DNA of 54,183 nt from Myxococcales bacterium SG8_38 (GCA_001303415.1 LJTN01000055.1:1-54183); one strand, 5' to 3'; shown: positions 8,714 to 18,943, counted from the stretch's first letter. Notes: generated by a model not told the origin, from the sequence alone. Made by a program: numbers and translations.

Positions 8714-9015
8714 AGAATCGTTTCCTCCCTCTTTGGTGTGTTGCCGTGTTCGCGACCGCTGCGGCCTTCGTGGTGCATCTGGCGATCCGCTTCGAGACGG
8801 TTCGCCTGGGTTACGAGGTCAACGAGGAACGGCAGCGACAGAGCGACTTGCTTCAGGATCGCCGTCTTCTCTCCATAGAGGCTGCGACGTTGCGGCAGAG
8901 CGGTCGCATCGAGACGATCGCGCGCGGATCGCTGGGCATGGAAGTGCCGAAGCCGACTCGAATCGTCACCATGAGCGAGGAACGAAATGCCGCGGCGGCC
9001 GGGAGGGTCCGGTGA
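8710..9015 (+). CDS. ftsL: Cell division protein FtsL
   Basis: A 101-residue bitopic membrane protein. It has a short cytoplasmic start, one membrane segment at residues ~6-26 (PLWCVAVFATAAAFVVHLAI) and a periplasmic leucine-rich coiled coil (residues ~30-75) ending in IARGSLGMEVP, the usual end of the FtsL/DivIC-like helix. FtsL bridges FtsQ-FtsB and FtsW-FtsI in the divisome. Recognition rests on topology and position as much as sequence, because FtsL diverges fast. It overlaps rsmH and ftsI by 4 bp. Confidence 0.88.
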   Translation: MKNRFLPLWCVAVFATAAAFVVHLAIRFETVRLGYEVNEERQRQSDLLQDRRLLSIEAATLRQSGRIETIARGSLGMEVPKPTRIVTMSEERNAAAAGRVR

Positions 9016-11075
9016 AAGCACGCTCCAACCGGCGGGAGCGATGGTTTCGCGCGCGACTTGCGCTCTTGGGTCTGGGCCTGATGGCCATGGCCGCAGTCGT
9101 CGTCGTGCGAGCCTTTCACCTTCAAGTGGCGACCGGGGACCGCTTGCGGGAGATGGCCGAGGGACAGCATCTGCGCGAGCTCCGCGTCTCGCCGCGACGC
9201 GGCGCCATCTACGATCGTCACGGAGCGGAGTTGGCAGTGAGCGCTGACGTGGACAGCGTCTATGCGAATCCTCGCCGACTCAGGGCGATGGAGCAGGATC
9301 CCACCACCGTCGCACGGCGCCTCTCCAAAATCCTCGACGTCGATGCCGCGCAGCTAGCGAGCCGTCTGTCGTCCAACCGCTATTTCGTCTGGATCAAGCG
9401 ACGAGTCACGCCGCACGAAGCGACGAGCGTCCGCGAGCTGCAGATCCCCGGCATCGAGCTGACTGCCGAAGCAAGACGTTACTACCCGAACCGCCATTTG
9501 GCCGCGCACCTCTTGGGCTTTGCAGACGTCGACGGCCGAGGCATCGAAGGGATCGAGCTGGCCTACGAAGAACGGCTTCGCGGCTCCGATCGTCGCGTCG
9601 CGGCGATTCGCGATCGCCGGGGTCAAGTGGTCTTTGCGGATGATCTCGAAGACGATCGTTCGATGCAGGGACAAAACGTCGTCCTCACCATCGACAAAGC
9701 CATCCAACACGTCGCCGAGCGTGAGCTGGCGTTGGGTGTGCGGACGTTCGAGGCGCGCGGGGGAAGCGTCGTGGTCATGGACCCCTCCACGGGCGAAATC
9801 CTGGCGCTGGCCAACTATCCTCCCTTCAATCCAAACGAGCCGTCCAAGCATCCGACGGCGCACCGCCGAAACCGGGCGCTGGTGGATCGCTTCGAGCCGG
9901 GGTCGACGATCAAGCCGTTCACCATGGCGGCGGCGTTGACCGCGGGGACCGTCAAGCCCAATCAGTCGATCAACTGCGAAAACGGCGTTGCACGTATCGG
10001 CGGCCGGCGCCTTCACGACGCACATCCGTACGAGTGGTTGACTCCCACGCAGGTCCTGGCCCATTCGAGCAACATTGGAACCGCTAAGATAGCGCTCGAG
10101 CTCGGAAAGAAAGAGCTCTACCGCGCGTTCCGCCGCTTCGGCTTCGGTGAGCCGACCGGTCTAGGTATTCCCGGCGAAACGGCTGGCATTCTTCGACATT
10201 ACCGACGGTGGTACGACATCGACACCGCGGCGGTATCGTTCGGTCAGGGCATGAGCGTGACGAACGTCCAGCTGGCAACGGCCATGAGCGCGATCGCCAA
10301 CGGCGGCCGCTTAATGCAACCGATGTTGGTGCGACGCATGACCGACGGCCATGGTGCGACCATCGAGGAGACCAAGCCGAAGGTTCGCCGGCAGGTCGTG
10401 CCGCGCAGGATTGCGAAGCTGATCGGACAGATGCTCACGGCGGTCACCGAGGCGGGCGGCACCGCCATGGAGGCCGCGGTCGACGGATACCTGGTGGCCG
10501 GCAAGACGGGCACCGCCCAGAAAGCCGACTACGTGCACGGTGGCTACGCCAAGGATCAATGGCTGGCCTCGTTCATCGGCTTCGTGCCAGCCGACCGTCC
10601 GGCTGTCGTGATCTCGGTGGTCATCGACGAGCCGGTGATCGCCCACTACGGAGGGACCGTCGCCGGTCCTGTGTTCCGCCGCATTGCGGAGGTCACGCTA
10701 CGGCATCTCGGGATTGCGCCGGCGGGCCAGCAGGAGCCGATCGTCGCTAAGAGAAAAGAACGAGAGGAAACGCCGGTCGCGCAGGTGGAGGCCGAGCCCG
10801 AGGAGCCAAAGGTCGAGCACGGCGAGAGCGCAGTTCCGGACGTGAGGTCGTTGCCACTGCGCCAGGCCGTAATCGCGCTCCATGCGAAGTCCTTGGTGCC
10901 GGAGGTCTCCGGCTCGGGGCTGGTGGTCGCGCAGGATCCCGCGCCCGGAAAGGCCGTCCCTCATGGCGCCGTCGTGCGTCTCGAGCTCGAGAGGCGTCGC
11001 TTCGACACTTCGGTTCCCGCGCAGGGCTCGCCAACGCTCACCGCTGCGGTGTCACGGAGGCCGCATGCCCCCTGA
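9012..11075 (+). CDS. ftsI: Peptidoglycan transpeptidase FtsI (PBP3) with PASTA domain
   Basis: Septal class B penicillin-binding protein, 687 residues. It has a basic cytoplasmic start, a membrane anchor at ~15-33, and a PBP dimerisation domain opening with RRGAIYDRHG. The transpeptidase domain has active-site STIK at 298-301, SSN at 352-354 and KTGT at 498-501. A charged linker rich in E and K leads to one PASTA domain at ~608-659 (VPDVRSLPLRQAV). PASTA is absent from enterobacterial FtsI but common in Gram-positive PBPs and seen in deltaproteobacterial relatives. The GTG at 9012 overlaps the ftsL stop. A longer upstream frame is open by chance. The stop lies 11 bp inside murE. Confidence 0.96.
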   Translation: MKARSNRRERWFRARLALLGLGLMAMAAVVVVRAFHLQVATGDRLREMAEGQHLRELRVSPRRGAIYDRHGAELAVSADVDSVYANPRRLRAMEQDPTTVARRLSKILDVDAAQLASRLSSNRYFVWIKRRVTPHEATSVRELQIPGIELTAEARRYYPNRHLAAHLLGFADVDGRGIEGIELAYEERLRGSDRRVAAIRDRRGQVVFADDLEDDRSMQGQNVVLTIDKAIQHVAERELALGVRTFEARGGSVVVMDPSTGEILALANYPPFNPNEPSKHPTAHRRNRALVDRFEPGSTIKPFTMAAALTAGTVKPNQSINCENGVARIGGRRLHDAHPYEWLTPTQVLAHSSNIGTAKIALELGKKELYRAFRRFGFGEPTGLGIPGETAGILRHYRRWYDIDTAAVSFGQGMSVTNVQLATAMSAIANGGRLMQPMLVRRMTDGHGATIEETKPKVRRQVVPRRIAKLIGQMLTAVTEAGGTAMEAAVDGYLVAGKTGTAQKADYVHGGYAKDQWLASFIGFVPADRPAVVISVVIDEPVIAHYGGTVAGPVFRRIAEVTLRHLGIAPAGQQEPIVAKRKEREETPVAQVEAEPEEPKVEHGESAVPDVRSLPLRQAVIALHAKSLVPEVSGSGLVVAQDPAPGKAVPHGAVVRLELERRRFDTSVPAQGSPTLTAAVSRRPHAP

Positions 11076-12591
11076 TTGGAAACGAGGCATGACTCTCGAG
11101 CAACTCCAGGGCCAGGGCGTCGAAGGCCGGATTTCGGGTTCGGCGACAGAGCTCGTGACCGGCGTGCAGCACGACTCACGGCAGGTGCGTCCTGGGGACC
11201 TATTCGTCGCAGTGCGCGGGGCTTCTCATGATGGCGCTCGTTTCGTCGACGATGCGTTGTCGCGAGGGGCCGTCGCCATCATGGCGGAGCGGCGACTGCC
11301 TTACGACATCGCTCAGATCACCGTGGCCGACGCGCGTCTCGGCCTCGGTCGCGCAGCGGAGCTCGTCTACGGCTCACCGACCAGCCTGCTGCACACGGTG
11401 GGAATCACGGGCACCAATGGCAAGACGACGACCGCTCACCTCTTGAAAAGGGCCATCGAGTCGAGCCGGGGGCGCGCAGCGGTTATTGGCACGACGGGGC
11501 TGGTTCTCGGTCGAACGGAACGCCCGACGCTCCACACCACACCCGAGGCGGACGACATCTCGCGTTTCGCGCGAGAGGCGCTCGACGGTGGAGCAACCCA
11601 TCTCGTGCTGGAGGTGTCGAGCCATGGCCTCGCATTGGGCCGGGTCGACGCCTTGTGCTTCGAGGTTGCCGCATTCACCAATCTATCGCGCGACCATCTG
11701 GACTTTCACGGCACCCTGGACGCCTACTTCGAAGTGAAGTCGCGACTCTTCACCGAGCTTGCGCCGGTCCACGCGGTGATCAACGTCGACGATCCATTCG
11801 GCGCTCGCCTCGCACGTCGCCTATCCGAACGAGTCATTCGATGCTCGCGCCAGGCAAGCACCGATGCCGAGGTCCGCGCGCGCACCTGGTCGGCAACGCG
11901 CGACGGAATCGAGGCCGTGGTCGAAACGCCGGCAGGCCCGGTGAAGGTTCAGAGCCCCATGCTCGGCGAGCACAATCTGGAGAACCTACTCGTCGCGTTG
12001 GGGTGTGCCTACGCGCTCGGGCTGGATCTGCACGCGGTCGCCGCGGCCTGGCGCGTGGCAGGTGGGACCCCGGGGCGGCTGGAGCAGGTGGCGCACCCGA
12101 ACGACGTCGCAGTGATCGTCGACTACGCCCATACCCCCGACGCCCTCAAGCGGGTTCTCGAAACGATGCGGGCCATCACGCCGAACCGCTTGATCGTGGT
12201 GTTCGGCGCGGGGGGAGATCGGGACAAAGGCAAGCGACCCGAGATGGGTCGGGTCGCCGCGGAAGGCGCCGACCTGTGCGTGCTGACCAGTGACAACCCA
12301 CGAAGCGAAGACCCCCTTCGCATTCTCGAAGAAATCGAAGCTGGTGCGCGGCAGGCCGGCGCGGCTCGAATCGACGCTTCGGAGATCGGCGCTGCAAGCC
12401 GAGGGTATTGCGTGCTGGTCGATCGGAGGAACGCGATTCGATCTGCCATCGGCGCAGCGGCGCCCGGAGATACGGTGCTTCTGGCCGGCAAAGGTCACGA
12501 AACCTACCAGATCATCGGAACCAAACGCACAGACTTCGACGACCGCAAAGAAGCGCGCGCCGCCATCGCTGCGCTCGAGGGAGGGGCGTGA
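11065..12591 (+). CDS. murE: UDP-MurNAc-L-Ala-D-Glu: meso-diaminopimelate ligase
   Basis: Cytoplasmic ATP-dependent ligase adding the third stem-peptide residue. The 508-residue product has the three Mur domains: an HDSRQVRPGDLFVAVRG start, the ATP loop GTNGKTTT at 116-123, and a C-terminal domain with the substrate motif DNPR at 410-413. DNPR (rather than the lysine-type motif) predicts meso-diaminopimelate. The ATG at 11065 has a GGAGG five bases upstream and overlaps ftsI. Lys in the YFEVKSRLF segment is the expected carbamylated residue. Confidence 0.96.
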   Translation: MPPDWKRGMTLEQLQGQGVEGRISGSATELVTGVQHDSRQVRPGDLFVAVRGASHDGARFVDDALSRGAVAIMAERRLPYDIAQITVADARLGLGRAAELVYGSPTSLLHTVGITGTNGKTTTAHLLKRAIESSRGRAAVIGTTGLVLGRTERPTLHTTPEADDISRFAREALDGGATHLVLEVSSHGLALGRVDALCFEVAAFTNLSRDHLDFHGTLDAYFEVKSRLFTELAPVHAVINVDDPFGARLARRLSERVIRCSRQASTDAEVRARTWSATRDGIEAVVETPAGPVKVQSPMLGEHNLENLLVALGCAYALGLDLHAVAAAWRVAGGTPGRLEQVAHPNDVAVIVDYAHTPDALKRVLETMRAITPNRLIVVFGAGGDRDKGKRPEMGRVAAEGADLCVLTSDNPRSEDPLRILEEIEAGARQAGAARIDASEIGAASRGYCVLVDRRNAIRSAIGAAAPGDTVLLAGKGHETYQIIGTKRTDFDDRKEARAAIAALEGGA

Positions 12592-13997
12592 TGGCGACCC
12601 CCATCCCGGCAAACAAAGCCCGGTTTCGAGCCGATGAAGTCGCCTCCGCGACAGGAGGAATCCTGCGCGGGCCTGCGTGGGAGGAGGCTTGCGGTGTCGT
12701 CACGGATTCGCGCGCGGTGCAGCCGGGCAACCTCTTCGTGGCGTTGCGAGGCGAGCAGTTCGATGCGCACGACTTTGCCGTCCAGGCGTTCGAAACCGGA
12801 GCGGTCGCGGTGATGGTGGAGGCAGGGAGGTCTCTTCCCGCGCATGTGAGCGCCATCGAGGTCGACGACACGCTCCATGCTCTCGGGGAGCTAGCTAAGG
12901 CGCATCGAGACGCATGGAATGGAAAGCTCGTTGCGATCACCGGCTCGGTCGGGAAGACGACCACCAAAGAGCTCGTCACCTGCGCGCTGCGGGCGGCGGG
13001 CCATCGGGTGCTCGCCACGAAGGGCAACCTGAACAACCGCATTGGCGTACCGATGACGATCTTCGAGCTCGATGATGCGGTCGACGTTGCGGTCATCGAG
13101 ATGGGTACCAGCCAGCCCGGCGAGATCGCACGTTTGGCGGAGATAGCCTCGCCGGACGTGGCCCTCGTCACACGCGCCAGCCTCGCACACACCCAAGGGC
13201 TCGGATCGATCGAAGCGGTGGCTGACGAAAAAGTCGCGCTCCTACAGGCCCTCGCTACGGACGGTGTGGCAATTGCCTACGGCGACGACGCCCCGGTGAA
13301 GAAGCGCGCATCGGTCGTTCGCGCCAAGCGGAAGATCTTCTACGGAAGGACCGCTGGCAACGACGTTCGAGTCGTGGATTGGGCAGTCGATGCGACAGGT
13401 ACGAGCGCGCACTTTCAGGTTCGCGGCAAAGACGTCGAGATCCACATGAGTCTGCTCGGGGAGGGCGCCGTGCTCAACGCAGCTGGTGCGCTCGGCATCG
13501 CTCTCGGGCTCGATGCGTCCATCGAAGACGCCGCTCGCGGCATTGCACAAGTGAAACCAGCGCCCGGCCGAATGCAACCCCGAGCAGCTCTTGGCGACCG
13601 CCTTCTCATCGACGACTCTTACAATGCCAACCCTGCATCGGTGCAAGTGGCGCTGGAAGCGTCGCGGGCCATTGCGAAAAAGCGGGGCGTTCCACTGATC
13701 GTCGTCCTCGGCGACATGAGGGAGCTCGGTGCGCACGGCGAGGAAGCCCACCGAAAGGTCGGCGAGCTCGTCGCGAACAGCGACGTGTTCCTGTTCATTG
13801 GTGTGGGCGAGGCGATGCACGGCGCTGTAGTTGCGGCAAACGAGCGAGGCACCGACACGCTGTGGTTCGAACGGGCTGACAACTGCGGCCAGATCATCGA
13901 TCGCCTTCCGTTGCACTCAGTCGTTCTGATCAAGGGATCGCGATCCATGGAGATGGAGCGTGTGGTCGGGCCTTTACTAGGGGGAGAGAGCCGATGA
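12591..13997 (+). CDS. murF: UDP-MurNAc-tripeptide: D-Ala-D-Ala ligase
   Basis: Adds D-alanyl-D-alanine to the UDP-MurNAc tripeptide. The product is 468 residues with a MurE/F-type N-terminal domain (TDSRAVQPGNLFVALRG), the ATP loop GSVGKTTT at 118-125, the KGNLNNRIGVP segment typical of MurF, and DDSYNANPASV in the C-terminal half. The start ATG shares its first base with the last base of the murE stop. The frame is open further upstream but only the ATG fits the family start. It is followed by mraY with an ATGA overlap. Confidence 0.96.
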   Translation: MATPIPANKARFRADEVASATGGILRGPAWEEACGVVTDSRAVQPGNLFVALRGEQFDAHDFAVQAFETGAVAVMVEAGRSLPAHVSAIEVDDTLHALGELAKAHRDAWNGKLVAITGSVGKTTTKELVTCALRAAGHRVLATKGNLNNRIGVPMTIFELDDAVDVAVIEMGTSQPGEIARLAEIASPDVALVTRASLAHTQGLGSIEAVADEKVALLQALATDGVAIAYGDDAPVKKRASVVRAKRKIFYGRTAGNDVRVVDWAVDATGTSAHFQVRGKDVEIHMSLLGEGAVLNAAGALGIALGLDASIEDAARGIAQVKPAPGRMQPRAALGDRLLIDDSYNANPASVQVALEASRAIAKKRGVPLIVVLGDMRELGAHGEEAHRKVGELVANSDVFLFIGVGEAMHGAVVAANERGTDTLWFERADNCGQIIDRLPLHSVVLIKGSRSMEMERVVGPLLGGESR

Positions 13998-15121
13998 TCT
14001 ATTACTTGCTCTATCCCCTGCACACCCACGAATCGCTTTCGTTCCTCAACGTGCTGCGGTACGTGCCCTTTCGGCTGCTGATGGCGACCATGACGTCGCT
14101 CTTGCTCAGCTTCGGACTTTATCCGTGGTTCATCCGCCGGCTGCAGAGCAGGCAGATCGGCCAAGTCGTCCGCTCCGATGGTCCCGAGACACACTTCTCC
14201 AAAGCGGGCACCCCGACGATGGGAGGCGCGCTGATGTTGCTTGCGCTGGTCTTGTCGACCGTGCTCTGGGCCGATCCCTCCAACTCGATGGTCTGGGTGG
14301 TCACGCTCGTGACGGTGGCGTACGGCGTGGTCGGATACATCGACGACACGTCGAAGATCCGCACCCGCTCGACGGGCGGCCTCTCGGGGCGCTACAAGCT
14401 GCTCCTTCAGTTCGCGACGGCGATTCTGGTTTGCAGCTGGCTGTTCTACGGTGAATCGGGCCTTCCAAGCGACTGGCTCGAGATTCGCCACCGCCTGGCG
14501 GCGCCGTTCTTCGCGTTTTCCAAATACCCGATCGAGCTTCCCGCGTGGCTGTATGTGATCTTTGCTTCCTTCGTAATCGTGGCGACCTCCAACGCGGTCA
14601 ATCTGACGGATGGGCTCGATGGGTTGGCCATCGGACCCGTGATGATCTCGGCCGGCACGTACGCGATCCTTGCCTACCTCGCGGGCCTGACCTTGTTTGG
14701 CAACGTCGTCGCGGACTACCTCGACATTCCCCACATCGAGAGCGCTGGCGAGCTCAGCATCTTCGCCGCATCCGTGGTCGGCGTGGGTTTTGGTTTCCTC
14801 TGGTACAACACGTATCCGGCGCAGGTATTCATGGGTGACGTCGGGTCGCTGGCTCTCGGCGGTGGACTGGGTGCGCTTGCGGTCTTGACCAAGAACGAGC
14901 TGTTGTCCGCGATTCTCGGCGGCATTTTCGTGGTGGAGGCAATCAGCGTGATCGTGCAGGTGGGCTACTTCCGCTTCACCGGTCGCCGCATCTTCTTGAT
15001 GGCGCCGATTCACCACCACTTCGAAAAGAAGGGCTGGCCCGAGCCGCGCGTCATCGTTCGTTTTTGGATCATCGCCATCATGCTGGCCGTCTTCAGCCTA
15101 GCAACGTTGAAGTTGAGGTGA
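13994..15121 (+). CDS. mraY: Phospho-N-acetylmuramoyl-pentapeptide transferase
   Basis: Integral membrane enzyme that transfers phospho-MurNAc-pentapeptide to undecaprenyl phosphate to form lipid I. The 375-residue product has about ten hydrophobic segments. The family signatures are present: HFSKAGTPTMGG near residue 67, GYIDDTSKI (catalytic DD), NAVNLTDGLDGLAIGP, FMGDVGSLALGG and MAPIHHHFEKKGW near the C-terminus. Length and order are normal. It overlaps murF at its start and murD at its end. Confidence 0.97.
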   Translation: MIYYLLYPLHTHESLSFLNVLRYVPFRLLMATMTSLLLSFGLYPWFIRRLQSRQIGQVVRSDGPETHFSKAGTPTMGGALMLLALVLSTVLWADPSNSMVWVVTLVTVAYGVVGYIDDTSKIRTRSTGGLSGRYKLLLQFATAILVCSWLFYGESGLPSDWLEIRHRLAAPFFAFSKYPIELPAWLYVIFASFVIVATSNAVNLTDGLDGLAIGPVMISAGTYAILAYLAGLTLFGNVVADYLDIPHIESAGELSIFAASVVGVGFGFLWYNTYPAQVFMGDVGSLALGGGLGALAVLTKNELLSAILGGIFVVEAISVIVQVGYFRFTGRRIFLMAPIHHHFEKKGWPEPRVIVRFWIIAIMLAVFSLATLKLR

Positions 15122-16476
15122 TCGTGGAGCTGTCGACAAAGAGCGTGATGGTAGTCGGGCTGGGCGAGAGCGGCTTGGCGATGGTGCGCTTCCTCGCGGC
15201 TCGGGGGGCACGGGTCCGGGTGAATGACCGCAGGGACCGAGAGGCGCTCGGGGCGGCGGCGGTCGAAGCGGCGGGGCTCGGCGCGGACCTGGTGCTCGGC
15301 GGTCATCCACCGAGCGCCTTCGAAGGCTTGGACTTGATCGCGGTATCGCCCGGCGTACCGCCGCTAACCGAGCTCGATGAGGCGGAGCGCCGAGGGGTGC
15401 CGGTGATCAGCGAGGTCGAGCTCGCGGCTCGCTTCATCGAAGCGCCGATCGTCGGAGTTACCGGGACCAATGGCAAGAGCACGGTGACGACCATGATTGG
15501 CCGGATGTGTAGCGGTCTCGGCCGCCCATTGTTCGTCGGGGGCAACCTCGGCCGCCCCATGATCGAGGCGGTCGATACCGATGCGGCAATGGCCGGCGGC
15601 CTCGTCGTGGTCGAGCTCTCCAGCTTTCAACTCGAGCGTGTGGCGCAGATGAAGGCCCACGTGGCCGTCCTTCTCAACGTCAGCCCGGACCATCTCGATC
15701 GCTACGCGTCCACCGAGGCATACGCCGCGGCCAAGGGGCGCATTTTCGAGCGTCAAGAGCCTCACGACCACGCGGTGCTGCCCGCAGATGATCCCGGGCT
15801 ACGCCGACTCGTGAAGGGGCGTGCGACGCTTTCGTACTTCGGTGGCGCGGAGGGAGAGGTGCGGATCGTCGACGGCGTCCTCACCGATACCAAGACCTCG
15901 CTTCGCGTTCCGCTCGATGAAATTCGAATTCGGGGCTCGCACAATGCCTCCAATGCTTGTGCCGCAGCATTGGCAGCACGGTTGCTCGGTGCCGCCGTTG
16001 CGGACATTGCGTCCGTTCTGCGCGAATTCGGCGGTCTGCCTCACCGAACGCAACACGTCCGTTCGATCGAAGGCGTGGACTACATCGATGATTCCAAGGC
16101 AACCAACGTGGGTGCGGCGGTGGCCTCCATCGACGGGCTCGCCGGCTCGAAGGGCAAGATCGTCCTGATTGCAGGGGGCGTGGACAAGGGCGGAAGCTAT
16201 CAACCGCTCCGCGATCGCATGGATCGAGCCGGCAGGGCGATGGTCGTCATCGGCGAGGCTGCACCGCTTCTGGAGCGAGCCTTCGAGGGCTCGGCAATCG
16301 AGATCCAGCGCGCCGACTCCATGGGTGATGCGGTGGCCCGATCCGCACGGTTGGCGATGCCCGGCGACACCGTGCTTCTTGCCCCTGCGTGCTCGAGCTT
16401 CGACATGTTCCGCTCTTATGCGGAGCGCGGGGACGTGTTCCAAAGGGCAGTCGGAGAGCTAGGAGGAACACCATGA
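15118..16476 (+). CDS. murD: UDP-MurNAc-L-Ala: D-glutamate ligase
   Basis: Adds D-glutamate to UDP-MurNAc-L-alanine. The 452-residue product has an N-terminal Rossmann motif VVGLGESGLAM near residue 12, the ATP loop GTNGKST at 116-122, the SSFQLE motif, NVSPDHLDRY and the C-terminal DDSKATN. The GTG at 15118 overlaps the mraY stop as GTGA. A second GTG two codons later is also possible. The 3' end overlaps the ftsW start, whose AGGAGG ribosome site lies inside murD. Confidence 0.95.
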   Translation: MIVELSTKSVMVVGLGESGLAMVRFLAARGARVRVNDRRDREALGAAAVEAAGLGADLVLGGHPPSAFEGLDLIAVSPGVPPLTELDEAERRGVPVISEVELAARFIEAPIVGVTGTNGKSTVTTMIGRMCSGLGRPLFVGGNLGRPMIEAVDTDAAMAGGLVVVELSSFQLERVAQMKAHVAVLLNVSPDHLDRYASTEAYAAAKGRIFERQEPHDHAVLPADDPGLRRLVKGRATLSYFGGAEGEVRIVDGVLTDTKTSLRVPLDEIRIRGSHNASNACAAALAARLLGAAVADIASVLREFGGLPHRTQHVRSIEGVDYIDDSKATNVGAAVASIDGLAGSKGKIVLIAGGVDKGGSYQPLRDRMDRAGRAMVVIGEAAPLLERAFEGSAIEIQRADSMGDAVARSARLAMPGDTVLLAPACSSFDMFRSYAERGDVFQRAVGELGGTP

Positions 16477-17672
16477 CGCACTCCTCGAAACCGCCGCCGC
16501 GGATGGAGCCTGGACCGGTCGACGTGACGCTGGCGGCGACGCTTGTCGGGCTGATCGCCTTCGGAGTGGTGATGGTCTACAGCGCAAGCGCCGTTTACGC
16601 CGGCAGCATGTTCGGCAACGGGTACCATTTTCTCGTTCGCCAATCGGTCTTTGCAGCCATCGCGTTCCTGGCGCTCGTCGCATTCGCTCGTATCGACGTC
16701 GAATGGCTGCGGCGATTGACCTATCCGGTGTTGTTGATGGCGGTCTTGCTCATGCTTGCCGTCGCACTCGGCTTTGGGCGAAGCGCAGGAGGAGCAAGCC
16801 GTTGGATCGCGATCGGCCCGGTCAACGTACAGCCCGCGGAGCTCGCCAAGCTCGCCATGATCCTGTGGCTGGCTCATTCGCTGGCCAAGAAGGCACACCG
16901 TGTTCGGACGTTCTCGATCGGCTTCTTGCCTCACGTGATCGTTGCGGGCTTGTTCATGCTGCTCTGCTTGGCCCAGCCGGACTTCGGAAGCGCGGTGATG
17001 ATCGCCCTGCTCACGTTCGTCGTGCTATTCGCCGCGGGAGCAAGGGCCGGATATCTGCTAGGGGCCGTCATGCTGGCGGTTCCGGTGGGCTATGCCGCCA
17101 TCGCCTCTTCGCCCTACCGGATGCGGCGTATCACGGCTTTCCTCGAGCCCTTCGAGCATCGAGAGGGCGCCGGCTACCAGATCACGGAATCACTCCTGAG
17201 CTTCGGCTCCGGCGGCTGGACCGGAGTCGGGCTCGGCGACGGCCGGCAGAAGTTGTTGTTTCTACCCGAGGCACACACCGACTTCATCAGCGCGATCATC
17301 GGTGAAGAGCTCGGCTTCGTCGGCGTCGCCCTCCTTTGCCTCGCGTTCGCTTGGGTCGTGCTTCGCGGTTTGCGCGCCGCTTGGCGCGTGCAGGACGAGT
17401 ACGCTGCCTATCTCGCCGCAGGCATGACCTTGTTCATCGGCTTGCAGGCCTTCACGAATCTCGCGGTGGCCATGGGCCTGCTGCCCACCAAGGGGCTGGC
17501 GCTCCCCTTCGTCAGCTACGGCGGATCGTCGCTGGTGGTCAATGCTGCGGCGGCGGGAATGATCCTCAACATCTCGCGCTTCGGAGTATCCGGGACCGAG
17601 GAGGCGGATACGAGCGCCGCGCCGAATCGATCCCAACCACGGCTTCGAGCGGCCGGAGGAGGTGCACGATGA
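16473..17672 (+). CDS. ftsW: Lipid II glycosyltransferase FtsW
   Basis: SEDS-family septal peptidoglycan glycosyltransferase working with FtsI. The 399-residue product has roughly ten membrane helices, an early VMVYSASAVYA segment, ASRWIAIGPVNVQPAELAKLA, the conserved acidic loop with EGAGYQITESLLS, EAHTDFISAIIGEELGF and a final LPFVSYGGSSLV. These mark FtsW/RodA; position in the cluster makes it FtsW. The ATG at 16473 follows an ideal AGGAGG by six bases. The last ~30 residues are hydrophilic. The stop overlaps the murG start. Confidence 0.95.
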   Translation: MTHSSKPPPRMEPGPVDVTLAATLVGLIAFGVVMVYSASAVYAGSMFGNGYHFLVRQSVFAAIAFLALVAFARIDVEWLRRLTYPVLLMAVLLMLAVALGFGRSAGGASRWIAIGPVNVQPAELAKLAMILWLAHSLAKKAHRVRTFSIGFLPHVIVAGLFMLLCLAQPDFGSAVMIALLTFVVLFAAGARAGYLLGAVMLAVPVGYAAIASSPYRMRRITAFLEPFEHREGAGYQITESLLSFGSGGWTGVGLGDGRQKLLFLPEAHTDFISAIIGEELGFVGVALLCLAFAWVVLRGLRAAWRVQDEYAAYLAAGMTLFIGLQAFTNLAVAMGLLPTKGLALPFVSYGGSSLVVNAAAAGMILNISRFGVSGTEEADTSAAPNRSQPRLRAAGGGAR

Positions 17673-18943
17673 TCGAACGCATCATGGTCGCAGGCGGCGG
17701 CACCGGCGGGCACCTGTTCCCCGGGCTCGCCGTGGTGCAAGAGCTGCGCCGCAGGATCCCGGGCCTGCAAGTGAAGTTCATCGGCACCGCCCGCGGGATC
17801 GAGGCGCGCGTTCTACCCGCGCGCGGCGAGCAGCTCGAGCTGCTGAAGGTCACCCCCCTCAAGGGGCAGGGGGTCGCAGCGCGGCTCAAAGGCCTCGCTC
17901 GCATTCCAACGGCGATGAAGGACGCCGCGTCGCTCATGCGCGACTTCGATCCCGATCTGGTGCTCGGCGTCGGAGGCTATGCCTCGGGGCCCGTATTGCT
18001 GGCCGCCTCGCTGGCGCGACGGCCAACGGCGCTTCTCGAGCAGAATGCGTACGTCGGGATGACCAATCGAATCCTCTCGCGCTTCGTCAATCGCGCCTAC
18101 ATCACCTTCGAGCAAACCGAGGAGGTCTTCGGCAAGACCAAATCACGTCTCACGGGGAATCCGGTCCGCCAGGAGTTCGTCGAGCATGCGCGGCTCGCGC
18201 TTGCCGATCCGGAGGGCTTCGAATCTCGCGCGCGTACGGTGCTCGTTCTCGGCGGCTCTCAGGGTGCGCGCAAGCTCAACGAAGAGGTGCCGCGCGCGCT
18301 TGCTCAAGCAGGGCTCGCCAGCCGTGGTCTCGAGGTCGTGCATCAGACCGGCGAATCCATGCGCGACGAGGTCGAGGCGACCTATAGGGAGCTCGGGGTT
18401 CGGGCCAAGGTCGTGACCTTCATCGACGAGATGGCCCGCGCGTATTCGAATGCTGCCCTGGTCGTGGCTCGCGCCGGCGCCACCACGCTGGCCGAGCTTT
18501 GCGCGATCGGGCGCCCATCGGTGCTGATCCCATTCCCGTTTGCTGCCGACGACCATCAAACCAAGAACGCAAGGACGCTCGAGGAGCGAGGAGCCGCGAT
18601 CTGTATTCGGGAATCGGAGCTCGATGCTGACGCCTTGGGCGACCTAATTTCGAAGCTACTCGACGACCCCGATCAGCGCCAAGCGATGGCACGGGCCGCG
18701 CGCGAGCACGGAAGGCCGGACGCGGCTGCGGCCATCGTGGACGACATCATGGGCTGGGTAGGCAGCGCCGATCCCCGGGCACGAGAGAGCGCGCCGGAGG
18801 CGAACGAGCCCACCAGCGGCACCCAGTACAGCTCCCTTGCCATGGCGCCGATGCTTGGTTTCGGTGGTCCTCAGATCGCTCTACGGGCAGGTGTCCATCG
18901 TCCACGTCGCCCGGTTGTCGTCGACGGAGCGGTGTGGGAGTAA
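17669..18943 (+). CDS. murG: UDP-GlcNAc: lipid I N-acetylglucosaminyltransferase MurG
   Basis: Peripheral inner-membrane GT-B glycosyltransferase that makes lipid II. The glycine loop GGGTGGH is at residues 9-15. The acceptor domain has GVGGYASGP and [13 protein letters not shown], and the donor domain has [34 protein letters not shown] and [15 protein letters not shown]. The conserved part ends near DDIMGWVG (about 18765). Some 55 further residues of arginine- and proline-rich sequence run to the TAA at 18943 and overlap the presumed murC start by 80 bp. That tail looks unlike the family and may arise from the same disturbance that altered the MurC N-terminus. Confidence 0.93.
   Translation: MIERIMVAGGGTGGHLFPGLAVVQELRRRIPGLQVKFIGTARGIEARVLPARGEQLELLKVTPLKGQGVAARLKGLARIPTAMKDAASLMRDFDPDLVLGVGGYASGPVLLAASLARRPTALLEQNAYVGMTNRILSRFVNRAYITFEQTEEVFGKTKSRLTGNPVRQEFVEHARLALADPEGFESRARTVLVLGGSQGARKLNEEVPRALAQAGLASRGLEVVHQTGESMRDEVEATYRELGVRAKVVTFIDEMARAYSNAALVVARAGATTLAELCAIGRPSVLIPFPFAADDHQTKNARTLEERGAAICIRESELDADALGDLISKLLDDPDQRQAMARAAREHGRPDAAAAIVDDIMGWVGSADPRARESAPEANEPTSGTQYSSLAMAPMLGFGGPQIALRAGVHRPRRPVVVDGAVWE

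Noticed and set aside
8733..9011. Upstream extension of ftsI through ftsL
   Set aside because: Out-of-frame overlap with ftsL; the membrane anchor of FtsI starts after the GTG at 9012.
13619..15019. Long open frame on the minus strand (466 codons) opposite murF and mraY
   Set aside because: It is antisense to two well-conserved genes and its composition (Arg, His, Gln, Glu-rich) is that of a GC-rich shadow frame.
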